A stretch of 64,000 nt of DNA from Clostridiales bacterium (lineage in GTDB: Bacteria > Bacillota > Clostridia > Christensenellales > Borkfalkiaceae), in the NCBI GenBank assembly GCA_015069365.1, contig SVIT01000001.1:62001-126000 (forward strand). The letters run 5' to 3'. This document shows, one piece after another, positions 1 through 9,244 of the stretch; positions within the stretch are counted from its first letter, which is position 1, and every line of letters starts with the position of its first letter. The position numbers were made by a program, and so were the translations under genes. The notes under the pieces are model-generated. The model was not told where the DNA came from. It saw only the letters and a program-made list of their open reading frames with translations, and did no database searches.

Positions 1-954
1 TTAGGAACGGGTAATCACGGCGAGACGGTGCAGATGGAAATTATAAAAGATTTTTACAAACGAAGACAACCGCATAAATTTTTTTATGCCAAAGAAATGA
101 AAGTCCGTTCACGGGCTTACGGGGAAGAGGTTCACCGTGAGTTCACCGATTGGCAATCGTACTTTTTTGAAAAGCGCAAGGCATACGGCGACAGATTCGT
201 TTTATCCGAGTTAGAGGATCTTTTCGGGTACGAGCTACAAAGTGAAATGGGCTTGGACAAAGCATTATCGCCGTTGTGCTTAGAGGGGACACGGTTCGAG
301 CTTCGTCCCGACGGTTATATTTCCGTCAGAGGCAGACGTAGCGGTCTGCACGTGGGGAAAGAGATCAAGGCGGGCGCGCTGTTCCATATCCCTGAAGAAA
401 GGGAGACGGTTAGCGGTCTGGCGGTCATCGGCAAACCGGACGGCTCGGATGAGATGAAACTCAGCGTATATTATTGGCGAAAGGGGGACTTTGAGAAACA
501 GAGCTTTGACTCTGTTCCGCTTGCGCCGACGCTGGACGCGAGTAGTCATCTGTTCTGTTTAGGAAGACATATATTTTTGATACATAATTCGGTGTTGGAT
601 TATTATTACATCAACACGGAGGAGAACCGATTAGAAAGGGTTGCAATCGGGGAAGACGGAGACAACGAAACGTTTGATTGGTGCAAGTTCGTTTCCCCCT
701 GTCTTGTGACGAACGGCAAAGGGGACGTCTTTTGGATATCCGATCAAGACGTGTACACTTTCCCGATCGGTTATCCGAGAAAGCTGGCAACCATCAAAAA
801 CAACAAAATTGAAAAGCCCTTGCATTTATTCGGTACGGAAGACGGCGTAGTCATCTACAGAAAACAGCGGGGCACAGACACGGTAGTGTGCGCCAAATAT
901 AAAAAGGCGGGCTCCGGTCGGTACTTGGCTCAGTTGACGAGCACCGACGAATAA
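1..954 (+). CDS. Unknown protein, 5' end outside window (first gene of giant cluster)
   Basis: The reading frame is open from base 1, so the gene almost certainly begins upstream; a GTG at 28 and an ATG at 34 lack a convincing ribosome binding site. At least 317 residues are visible. The C-terminal two thirds alternate short hydrophobic beta-like stretches with turns (for example VFWISDQDVYTFPIG and DGVVIYRKQ), which suggests a beta-propeller or similar all-beta fold, but I recognise no family. There is no signal peptide or membrane segment in the visible part. It lies 44 bp before the helicase gene on the same strand with no terminator between, so it is probably co-transcribed. Function unknown. 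Confidence 0.7.
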   Translation, partial: LGTGNHGETVQMEIIKDFYKRRQPHKFFYAKEMKVRSRAYGEEVHREFTDWQSYFFEKRKAYGDRFVLSELEDLFGYELQSEMGLDKALSPLCLEGTRFELRPDGYISVRGRRSGLHVGKEIKAGALFHIPEERETVSGLAVIGKPDGSDEMKLSVYYWRKGDFEKQSFDSVPLAPTLDASSHLFCLGRHIFLIHNSVLDYYYINTEENRLERVAIGEDGDNETFDWCKFVSPCLVTNGKGDVFWISDQDVYTFPIGYPRKLATIKNNKIEKPLHLFGTEDGVVIYRKQRGTDTVVCAKYKKAGSGRYLAQLTSTDE

Positions 955-998
955 ACGCGAATAAAAAAGAAAAGAGAAGACTCAAGGAGTAATGAGCT

Positions 999-3900
999 AT
1001 GATTGATAAAAATGACGTCAAAATGCCTGTGCAAAAGGAGAACATGAACAATCTTTTGGCAGACAATTCCAGAAGAATGCAAGTTGAAAAACTGCTCGAG
1101 TTGGTAAACGATGCGGAAAACAAGCAAGAATTGCGTTTGAAATCCGATTATTATTCCCGTTTCCATTGGTTTGGGAACAATGCGGGGAGAACGGCAAGCA
1201 GTTACTTTTCTTATCAGGAAGAAGCCGTTTACGACTTCATTTTCAACTTGAACAAGAGCGGTATCTTGTCCGACCAGGTAGGTATGGGTAAGACAATCGA
1301 AGCAGGCATGATCATCAGTGAGCTTGCCAGCCGTAACGAGCTGCGTTCCCTTTTGATTATCGTTCCCAATGAAATCATGGCGCAAAAATGGGAATACGAG
1401 TTAGAGGAAAAATTCGGCGTTAAGAAGCACGTTATCGAGGCGGTAGAGGGGGACCAGTCCAACCAAGTCTATCCCGAAGTAAAAGCATTGAAAAATTACG
1501 ACGATTTCTGCCGTTGTATTTACGAGTGTATCGCTCACGAAAACTTCGGCGATTTGAACGAGGAAAACTTCGAACATACCTATACTCCGAAGAACGGCGC
1601 GGAAGAATCTTTGGAAACGGTCATCAAGAGATTTGTCGAAGAGGATATCAAAAAAGCCGTTGACATGATCAACGACGGTTTGTCCACGGAATACGACGTC
1701 ACCGTATCTTTCAACGGTCAGCAGTTCTCCATCGTTGGGACAAAATTCAAGCGTAGTTACGTATACGACCAAAAGGGAGCGATTGCGGAGTTCTTGAACG
1801 GCAGACAGAATCAGCGCCAGCTGGACAGATACGTCAACGCGTCGAGATTTAAGACGAAATACAAAGAATTGATTACGGGGGAACTCAACGCGCTGTATAC
1901 GCTCGTGGGGGATTATTTCACGACCATTCCTGAAACGATTTCTACGATTTCCAGCAGTATGACCGAAAAGTATCCCATTTTGGTTATTCCCATTGCATAT
2001 TCCAAGCACGAGGGCGACAAGGTTTATTTGGAAGAATTCTTAAACCGCGCGCTGTTGCCTAAAATTGAAAATTACAGACATAAGTACAACGTTAAGGGCG
2101 AGGACGGCAAGATTGTAAGCGTATACGAGGATTACCGTATTATCGACTTCTTCATCGACGTTGCTTACCAGACGATTATCGTCGACGAAGTCCACGATTA
2201 TATCGACGTCAGCGCGAAGATGGAAAGAATGTCTTACCACAACAACGGCGGGTATAACAGCTATCCTTCCAGCGTATACAACCGTTACGAGCTGTTTGAC
2301 GATTATTATTTCATCAAGAAGAGCAGTTTGTATAAAAAGCTGAAAGACCTTGCGGACAAGGCAAACAGAAAGATATTCCTTACCGCAACCCCGATCAAAT
2401 CGGATATGGTGGACTTCTATTTGCTTACCTTGCTTGCAAGTAACAAAGACGCAGAATCGTATGAAAAGGTAAGAAAGAGTTTGAGCCAAGACTTTTCGGA
2501 CAGCGAATCGCGTGAAAATGCGATTGAAGAGCTGTACCGCGATTTCACGGACTGCGTACAGGAAGTAACCGCGCACCATTTCAGCGGTTTCAGCAGCCGC
2601 TTCTTCGTTTTGGAAAAGGATGAAAACGGCAACGATATCCCTGGCAGATACCGTTATCCGTACTTTAACAACTCTTTCCTGAAAGCCAATTTCCACAACG
2701 AAGATTTGATCAAAGATTATATCTTGGGCCAGATCAGCTATATGTCCGTTGAAGAAGTTATCATGGAATTGATTTTGGCATATACGGCGGAAATGAGCGC
2801 CGAGGGAAAATCTGTGCCCGGTATCGTCAACTTGATGAAAAACTTGAGAACTCTCCTTGGCGGAAACGCAACCGAGTTCCAGACCCGCGTCATCTTCAGA
2901 TGTTTGTTTGACAATAACTTAAAAATCCGTTTTGAAGAAGACTTCACCAACGCGGACGGCAAGGCGATCAAGAGAATCCGTGAATTGCTCGAACTGGAAG
3001 AAGGTGCAAGAAAATGGCACAAGACGTACAGAAAGTACGGTATCCGCCATACCCGTCACCAGACGTATAATTTGAGCAAGTGCGAACAGCTGGGCAAACT
3101 GAGCGCAAACAGAATCGAAAGATATCAAAATCTTCCTATCTGGCCTCGCCGTGACGGGAAAGTCATCTTCTTGATGCGTGACGATATTTTCTTCGACTGT
3201 TTCCTTAACGTACAACGTGAGCGTAAAAAGTGGGGCAACAGCGAAGTTCGCGTGGAAGACCTGCCCAACTATGACAAATTCAGCGGCAGCGCGGAACAAA
3301 AGCAAGAACGCTTTGAAAATGCGTTGGCGATCTTCAATTACATCAACGATGCGATGAGCGGCGGCGACGAAACGTATCACGAACCTAAGGGTATCAAATA
3401 CGATTCCGTTGACCTTGACGACTCGAAGGTAGTGGATTATAAACTGGCGCTTGTAAACAAGCTGATGACGGGGGAAGATCGGGCGCTCGGCGCGGTCAGC
3501 AAGAAAGTATTGCTGTTCGTAGAAGAGGGGCGTGAAAAGATCGCGGAATGGTTCCGTTATCAAAAATGCCAGCCTCTTTATAAGGGTGAAGAGTTAGATT
3601 CTGCGAAGCTTGCGGAATATCAGCAGAAATGGATGAATTACGACGTCAGAGACATTGCCAGCGACTGGAAAGTTTCTGAAGACGCCGAATCGCTGAGCCG
3701 TGAAGAAGGGAACGTATTGATCATCATTGACCCGAAGAGATATGAAAAGGGTGTCGACTTGCAGAAAGCAGACACGATTATCAACTTTGACATCAACTAC
3801 TGTCCGTTGAAGATGGAACAGCGTATCGGGCGTATTGACCGTATCCGTCCCAGCGGCCAGAGCCAAGGCATCAACATTATTTCCTTCGTTCTCCTCAACG

Positions 3901-4829
3901 ACATGAGCGGTTTCATCATCAACTTCTTCGCAAACGAACTGAAGATGTTTACGCAGTGGATGGGTGAAACGACGGGTATCGTTTCCGTTCCCGAGGAAGA
4001 AAATTCTAAGGCTTCGGATAAGGGCGAAGACGTTTCCTTTGAAGGAAAGGTCTACGATTTGGAAAAATATTACAAAGCCATCTACAACCTTTGCAAAGAG
4101 AATATTTCCGATGCAGAGATTGATGAAATGGCAAGAGCGTTCAAGACGCGTTTCGGTCTTTCCGAAATCGAATCCAAATTGGATTTCACCTTCTTAAGGA
4201 ATTTGCGTGCGTCGTTTGATAAGGCGTTTAAGAACTCCGTATCCCCGCAGAGATCGGGCTATAACGTTATCGGACAGAGCGGGAAAAAGATCATGCGTTT
4301 CAACAGTACGCTCAGTCCTTTCCAGCCTTGCGCGGCGGTGACCTGCGGAAACTGCAGCAACAAGGCAACCTGTCAGGTAAAGAACAAGAAGGTAAGAAAC
4401 GCATATCCCGAATTCTTCCAGGCTGTCAACGAATTCTTCACGAAAGGCGCTGCGTACTACGAAGAAGAACGTATCAAGTATCAGCACGGCGACAGCGTCA
4501 TTCAGGGCGCAGGGAGCGACCGCGGCAAGCTGTCTGCAATGTTGATTGAACGTGAAGAGAAATTCAAGAGTAAGTTTAGAGAATTAAAATCTTTATTACC
4601 CAACGCTTCTTCTCAATCCTTTACGATGCCTTTTGAAACGTACGAGCGCATCTTTGATCCGATGAAAGAATTGTACTGGGATTTGGTGGTAAGTAAATAT
4701 ATCGACGCAATTTTGAAACAGTACTACAAACAATGCGACAGCGTTTTGCAGGGCGCAAGCTTATTCGAAAGATTCATTAAGACCCTTTCGATTGCGGACT
4801 TCATGAACAACATGGAAGGAACATTATAA
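999..4829 (+). CDS. RapA/SNF2-like superfamily 2 helicase with enlarged first lobe and Cys cluster
   Basis: A 1276-residue protein with the full superfamily 2 motif set. Walker A DQVGMGKT is at about residues 92-99, the DEVH box at about 396-399, TATP (motif III) at about 462, a motif V-like KRYEKGVDLQKADTIINFD, and motif VI QRIGRIDRIR at about 940-949. The motif I and VI forms resemble the RapA/SNF2 branch of ATP-dependent nucleic-acid translocases. The gap between motifs I and II is about 300 residues, where roughly 100 is usual, so a large domain is inserted. A candidate zinc site with four cysteines (CAAVTC, GNC, ATC) lies at about 1111-1125. The ATG is preceded by AAGGAG at 984-989. The stop overlaps the next ATG by one base (TAATG), implying coupled translation. 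Substrate and role are unknown; the neighbours do not match DISARM or other helicase-bearing defence loci I know. Confidence 0.9.
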   Translation: MIDKNDVKMPVQKENMNNLLADNSRRMQVEKLLELVNDAENKQELRLKSDYYSRFHWFGNNAGRTASSYFSYQEEAVYDFIFNLNKSGILSDQVGMGKTIEAGMIISELASRNELRSLLIIVPNEIMAQKWEYELEEKFGVKKHVIEAVEGDQSNQVYPEVKALKNYDDFCRCIYECIAHENFGDLNEENFEHTYTPKNGAEESLETVIKRFVEEDIKKAVDMINDGLSTEYDVTVSFNGQQFSIVGTKFKRSYVYDQKGAIAEFLNGRQNQRQLDRYVNASRFKTKYKELITGELNALYTLVGDYFTTIPETISTISSSMTEKYPILVIPIAYSKHEGDKVYLEEFLNRALLPKIENYRHKYNVKGEDGKIVSVYEDYRIIDFFIDVAYQTIIVDEVHDYIDVSAKMERMSYHNNGGYNSYPSSVYNRYELFDDYYFIKKSSLYKKLKDLADKANRKIFLTATPIKSDMVDFYLLTLLASNKDAESYEKVRKSLSQDFSDSESRENAIEELYRDFTDCVQEVTAHHFSGFSSRFFVLEKDENGNDIPGRYRYPYFNNSFLKANFHNEDLIKDYILGQISYMSVEEVIMELILAYTAEMSAEGKSVPGIVNLMKNLRTLLGGNATEFQTRVIFRCLFDNNLKIRFEEDFTNADGKAIKRIRELLELEEGARKWHKTYRKYGIRHTRHQTYNLSKCEQLGKLSANRIERYQNLPIWPRRDGKVIFLMRDDIFFDCFLNVQRERKKWGNSEVRVEDLPNYDKFSGSAEQKQERFENALAIFNYINDAMSGGDETYHEPKGIKYDSVDLDDSKVVDYKLALVNKLMTGEDRALGAVSKKVLLFVEEGREKIAEWFRYQKCQPLYKGEELDSAKLAEYQQKWMNYDVRDIASDWKVSEDAESLSREEGNVLIIIDPKRYEKGVDLQKADTIINFDINYCPLKMEQRIGRIDRIRPSGQSQGINIISFVLLNDMSGFIINFFANELKMFTQWMGETTGIVSVPEEENSKASDKGEDVSFEGKVYDLEKYYKAIYNLCKENISDAEIDEMARAFKTRFGLSEIESKLDFTFLRNLRASFDKAFKNSVSPQRSGYNVIGQSGKKIMRFNSTLSPFQPCAAVTCGNCSNKATCQVKNKKVRNAYPEFFQAVNEFFTKGAAYYEEERIKYQHGDSVIQGAGSDRGKLSAMLIEREEKFKSKFRELKSLLPNASSQSFTMPFETYERIFDPMKELYWDLVVSKYIDAILKQYYKQCDSVLQGASLFERFIKTLSIADFMNNMEGTL

Positions 4830-7522
4830 TGTCTTATACGGCAAAAACGGCGGAAGAATACTCCGCTAAAATCACACAAAAATTAAATGATAACGACGGT
4901 AAAATCTTTCTCGTTGATTATTCGAAAAGCTGTGCGGTAAAGACGTTGACGGAAGTGTTATCTTCCAAGGACAGCCACTTTATCTTGGTGGAAAACCGCA
5001 GGATCGCGAAAGATATACTGACGCTGTTAGAACCCGTGCTGGGGACGTTTACGCTGATAGATTCTAAGACGGCGCTTGAGGAGTGTTTAAAGAGCGCAGG
5101 ACTGGATTTTAAAAGAACGCAAAACGAGTTCGTTTCGGGCGCACAGGTATTCAAAAGCCATTTCCCCCGAGTGATCTTTACCTTTCAGGACGAGGAACTG
5201 GGCGGGGATCTGCTCCATGCGGTGCTGTGCAAAGACGGAACGAGAAACGGCGTGTACGAAGGGGAAACAAACAGAAGCGAATTTTGCGTTTCCGATATCC
5301 TCGCCGTCAGCGGTTACGAGAGCGTAGTCATCGACAGCGTCTATAAGTACTTTGCATTCGAGAAAGAAAATATTTACGCGGATCAACAGTTTGTCTGCGG
5401 CGAATACGAAAGAATAGATTTTTTGGGCGAAGCGCATTATATCCACCGTTCGTATTCCTATCGCAGATTGAGAAATATCGTCAACGCCGCTAAAAAATGC
5501 GTTTTGATTTCAGACGTGATTGCAAACGGTGAGGCGGTAGAACTGTACGCGGCGTTGAATATGCTTTGCGAAAAATTCTCCTTGCAGACGGCAAGAGAGA
5601 GAGTTTCCAAGATGACGAGTTATTACGACGCGGATTGCGACGAACTGCTTTCCAACCTTTCCTTTGTGGAAACGGAACAGCCCATCTTAAGCGCATGGCT
5701 GCGTTCGCTGAAAGAAGTGAAACAGACGGTGCCGGGCGATATGGAAAGTCTGTCGCTGTACGTGCGTGAAAACTTTAGGTACATGTCCGAGGAAGAACGC
5801 TTCCTGCGTGCGGTAACGGCGGCGATCGAGGCGAACTTCAAAGGTCAGGCTCCGTCCATGGGGAAACTTTTGGACGGCTTGGACAGCAATACGCAGGCGA
5901 TGGTCAACGCTTTAAAGCAAATGTTCTTCAACGACGAATTGAAAGGGGAGTTGGAGAGCGTTTTGGGACACGGCAGGATCAATCAAATGTCCTCTGAAGA
6001 GATCGGCGGTATGTATTCGGTTTTCCAGAAATACGGGGTGTGCCATTTCTATACCTCTTCGGCAGACGCAACGAAAGTATTACGGTTAAAGCGCGACGAT
6101 TGCGGTTTCGAGTATTTTGTAGCGCGTGAGGGGGAATGCAGAACCCTGCGCGCAGACGATGAATATACCTATTCGATCATTCATTGCGGAAGCACGACGC
6201 TGTATAAGGCGATCGCTCTTCAGAAGATGCTAGACGGACGGGAACCGCGCTGCAAAGCAGAATCGCCTCTTTTGATTGTTACGAGAAAGGACGTGGACGA
6301 GGTTGTGCAGGCAATCGAAAAGGTTTTGATCGGGTATACGTGTACGACGGATATACGCGATTTTACGGAAAAGAAGAAAAACACGGCGGCGGTCGTCACG
6401 TATGAGGCCTTGATAGAAACGCCGTTCTCTCTGCAGATCGGCACGGCGGTATTCTTCGACGTATTGCCCGACGGCGTAGCTATGAAGAATGCGGTGGAAA
6501 AGGCATTGCGTTACGGCAGTGCAAACGCATATATCCTCGCTGATTACGCCAACATGAGCGGACATTTTATGGACGAATGGCAGGACCTTTTGTTCAGCGG
6601 TAAGAAGATGCTTCCGATCAGCGGCGCACAAGTCAACCTCAAAGAGAGCAAAGAGGTTGAATACGGCGAGATTTTGCAAGAGCTGGATACCATGTACCGT
6701 CTGCTCAATCACGTGACGATTTGCGGCGGTAAGAGCTGTGTGGAGAGCTGTATCGACCAGTACAACCGTTTGATTACGGATTATACGCTGCGTGTGCGGC
6801 CGAGGCCTGGGATCTTGCAACGCGATTTTGCGTACTTGGCGTCCCTGACGAAGGAATATCAGACGATCTTCCAAAACTGTATGACGATCGGCGGCGAGGG
6901 TGAAAAGATCGTTTCCGAATCCTACTCGTACGTGAAGATCACGAAAGAGGACGAAAAGACGAAAGAAAAAGTAGAAGAGATTGTAGAGCGGGCGGACAAG
7001 ACCGAAAAGCGGTACATATTCTTCAATGCCTGCGCCAGTATGCTTTTCCGTCACTGCGATTGGAGGACGAAGAACTGCAACGGTTGTGACGGCTATGAAA
7101 AATTCGGCGTCAACGATTTTGAATGTTTTTGTCAAAACCTATTCGAGTTATTAGGGCAGACGAAAAAGTTCATTCAGGAAGCGGAAAAATACCAGTGGAT
7201 CAAAGGAAGCGGAGAACTCATTCAAGGTGGATCCAGCGAGGAAAAGAAGAACCGCTTGGTCATGGAAGAGATTGAGGCGTTTGAACAGGAGGCGAATGAC
7301 GTAATCGGCAACGTCCGACGTAGTAAAGACGGGAAGAAGTTGTTCTGGATCGATTATGAAACGGCAGACGAGCTGAGAGGGATAGCGCTAAAAACCTATT
7401 GTAAGCTCCTTCAAAAATACTATTCCACAGTAATGGAAATATTCAACAAGGCAACAGAAAAAGCAAAAGCAAGCTTTGACACGGTCAACAGCGACGTAGT
7501 CTTCGCAACGAGCGAGGTATAG
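4829..7522 (+). CDS. Degenerate helicase-like protein with Cys-rich segment, unknown function
   Basis: An 897-residue protein translationally coupled to the helicase. I recognise no family directly, but three segments line up by eye with the upstream helicase. Where the helicase has IIVDEVHDYID, this has VVIDSVYKYF (166-175). Where the helicase has KKLKDLADKANRKIFLTATP, this has RRLRNIVNAAKKCVLISDVI (212-231), followed in both by a similar helix. A later segment (about 475-575) resembles a second RecA lobe. No GxGKT, DExH or arginine-finger motif is visible, so it should not hydrolyse ATP as a helicase. A Cys-rich stretch near 734-760 (CASMLFRHC, NCNGC) may bind zinc, as in the helicase. It may be a structural partner of the helicase; this is inference. 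Confidence 0.75.
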   Translation: MSYTAKTAEEYSAKITQKLNDNDGKIFLVDYSKSCAVKTLTEVLSSKDSHFILVENRRIAKDILTLLEPVLGTFTLIDSKTALEECLKSAGLDFKRTQNEFVSGAQVFKSHFPRVIFTFQDEELGGDLLHAVLCKDGTRNGVYEGETNRSEFCVSDILAVSGYESVVIDSVYKYFAFEKENIYADQQFVCGEYERIDFLGEAHYIHRSYSYRRLRNIVNAAKKCVLISDVIANGEAVELYAALNMLCEKFSLQTARERVSKMTSYYDADCDELLSNLSFVETEQPILSAWLRSLKEVKQTVPGDMESLSLYVRENFRYMSEEERFLRAVTAAIEANFKGQAPSMGKLLDGLDSNTQAMVNALKQMFFNDELKGELESVLGHGRINQMSSEEIGGMYSVFQKYGVCHFYTSSADATKVLRLKRDDCGFEYFVAREGECRTLRADDEYTYSIIHCGSTTLYKAIALQKMLDGREPRCKAESPLLIVTRKDVDEVVQAIEKVLIGYTCTTDIRDFTEKKKNTAAVVTYEALIETPFSLQIGTAVFFDVLPDGVAMKNAVEKALRYGSANAYILADYANMSGHFMDEWQDLLFSGKKMLPISGAQVNLKESKEVEYGEILQELDTMYRLLNHVTICGGKSCVESCIDQYNRLITDYTLRVRPRPGILQRDFAYLASLTKEYQTIFQNCMTIGGEGEKIVSESYSYVKITKEDEKTKEKVEEIVERADKTEKRYIFFNACASMLFRHCDWRTKNCNGCDGYEKFGVNDFECFCQNLFELLGQTKKFIQEAEKYQWIKGSGELIQGGSSEEKKNRLVMEEIEAFEQEANDVIGNVRRSKDGKKLFWIDYETADELRGIALKTYCKLLQKYYSTVMEIFNKATEKAKASFDTVNSDVVFATSEV

Positions 7523-7530
7523 GAGGAAGT

Positions 7531-9231
7531 ATGGCTTTAACGGATATAGCAAGACAACTAAAAGAGACGTTTGACGGCTTTGGCGTATCCGAACACCAAG
7601 CGGACGTAGAGCGTTTCCGTAAAATTTACGGTGACGCGGAATGCATCCACATCGGTGAGATGGATTACATAGTTATCAACCAAGCGTATGATACGGAAGA
7701 AAATGCGGACGTACCTGAAAACGTCAGTCCGCTGTTCTTCAGCAGTCTTAATCAAAAGTATGCAATCATTGACGCGCAGACTTCGTCAACCTTAATCGAC
7801 GAAGTATATTCGCGTATCACCTACATGCAGAGGGTTTGTAACATTGACGTCCTTCCGCGTGAAGAGGAAATTCAAGAGAGCTTGAGCAACATCATCGGCG
7901 AAGACGTCAGCATGACGAACGTTATCATCAGAAACGAGGGTGAGGACGTTGCGCACAAAGCAAACATCTTCCAATGTCAGTTGATCAAGGACACGGGTGT
8001 ATCGGCGTCGCCTGACGTATACAGTTTCATGTTGAAAAACGGCGAGATCAAAGAGGTCTCCGAGAGCATCGTCAGACAGATCCGTCACATGGGCGAAGTC
8101 AATATTTTGGAAGACCGTGACGAACTGGAGCAAAACAACACGGCAATCCAGCAGGCGGTATTCGATAAGTATATCAACGCGGATATGGATATCCAAAGCA
8201 TTACGGTAAAATCCATCTTCGAGATCACCATGCCGTTCATGAACATTCTTTTGTTCCTGCGCGATGGGTTAAAACACAACGGCGTTTTCAGAACGGTATA
8301 TTTGGCGAGTGAAAACAACGAGTTCGACGCGCTGAACACAAGCATTCAGGCATGTAACATCTGCGAAAAGGATTTGACCGATTTAAGGGACCCGACCCAG
8401 CTGAACAAACTGCACGTCAACATGGACGCGTACGACGAAATGAGCAACGCGAACGGTTCTCTCAATCAATCGGAGCTTACGTATGCGGTAGGCTGTGAAG
8501 ATTGTTTGGAACAGTGTCCCGATTGCGGCGGCTGGCATTTCAACTATAAGAAATTCATCGGTTCGCGTATTTACGAAAAGGTAAACCTGGTTCCTGGCAG
8601 AGGTTTCATTCGCGGGCTTAGAGACGTGGATGGGGTAAACTACTGCGCTTGCCGCGAGGGGACCGAATGGATCTACGACGAAGAATCGGGCACGGATACC
8701 GAACACGACGTTATCAAGATGGAAAATATCGCGTTCTTGAACTGTGCAAACGAAATGATCGCGTCATATAGGGATTATGCGGCGTTCCGTGAAAAGGAAG
8801 AGCGCAACGCGCCTGACCAGAGTGTGATCAACACCCGTGAATTTGCAATGAGAACACTTGCAAGATTCAAAAAGAGTTTGGCGAACAAGTTCGAGATTGA
8901 TTCTAGAGAGATCAAGGCTTCCTCTGTGGAAAAATGCTGTCGCTGTACGATCTGCGGCGGTAAATATTACAGCGGGAACGTGGGCGACGATTACGATTAC
9001 CGTTGTCCTGTCTGCGACGAAATGATCAGCGAAAAACGTCACATGGTGGCACGTATCGACGGTATGATCTTTATGTATCGTAAAGTCAATAAAAAGTTCG
9101 TGGTCAAAAAGTACGTCATGACAAAATTAGGCAACTTGAAACTCGTCTCGGAAAATATGGACAGTATTTCCCAAGACGCGGCGGAAGAAAGAACTGTAAC
9201 AACCGTTACGGAAGTATTAACGGAAGATTAA
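7531..9231 (+). CDS. Cysteine-rich zinc-ribbon protein, unknown function
   Basis: A 566-residue soluble protein with no signal peptide or membrane segment. Paired cysteines suggest several zinc sites: CNIC near residue 275; CEDC followed by CPDC near 322-335; CAC near 371; and a rubredoxin-like pair CRCTIC near 469 and CPVC near 492. The N-terminal 250 residues are acidic and mixed alpha/beta, without a motif I can name. It follows the previous gene by 8 bp, with AGGAGG just before the ATG, and precedes the giant MBG-like gene by 13 bp. Zinc ribbons fit nucleic-acid binding or protein assembly; the actual role is unknown. Confidence 0.75.
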   Translation: MALTDIARQLKETFDGFGVSEHQADVERFRKIYGDAECIHIGEMDYIVINQAYDTEENADVPENVSPLFFSSLNQKYAIIDAQTSSTLIDEVYSRITYMQRVCNIDVLPREEEIQESLSNIIGEDVSMTNVIIRNEGEDVAHKANIFQCQLIKDTGVSASPDVYSFMLKNGEIKEVSESIVRQIRHMGEVNILEDRDELEQNNTAIQQAVFDKYINADMDIQSITVKSIFEITMPFMNILLFLRDGLKHNGVFRTVYLASENNEFDALNTSIQACNICEKDLTDLRDPTQLNKLHVNMDAYDEMSNANGSLNQSELTYAVGCEDCLEQCPDCGGWHFNYKKFIGSRIYEKVNLVPGRGFIRGLRDVDGVNYCACREGTEWIYDEESGTDTEHDVIKMENIAFLNCANEMIASYRDYAAFREKEERNAPDQSVINTREFAMRTLARFKKSLANKFEIDSREIKASSVEKCCRCTICGGKYYSGNVGDDYDYRCPVCDEMISEKRHMVARIDGMIFMYRKVNKKFVVKKYVMTKLGNLKLVSENMDSISQDAAEERTVTTVTEVLTED

Positions 9232-9244
9232 GGAGGTGTAAAAA

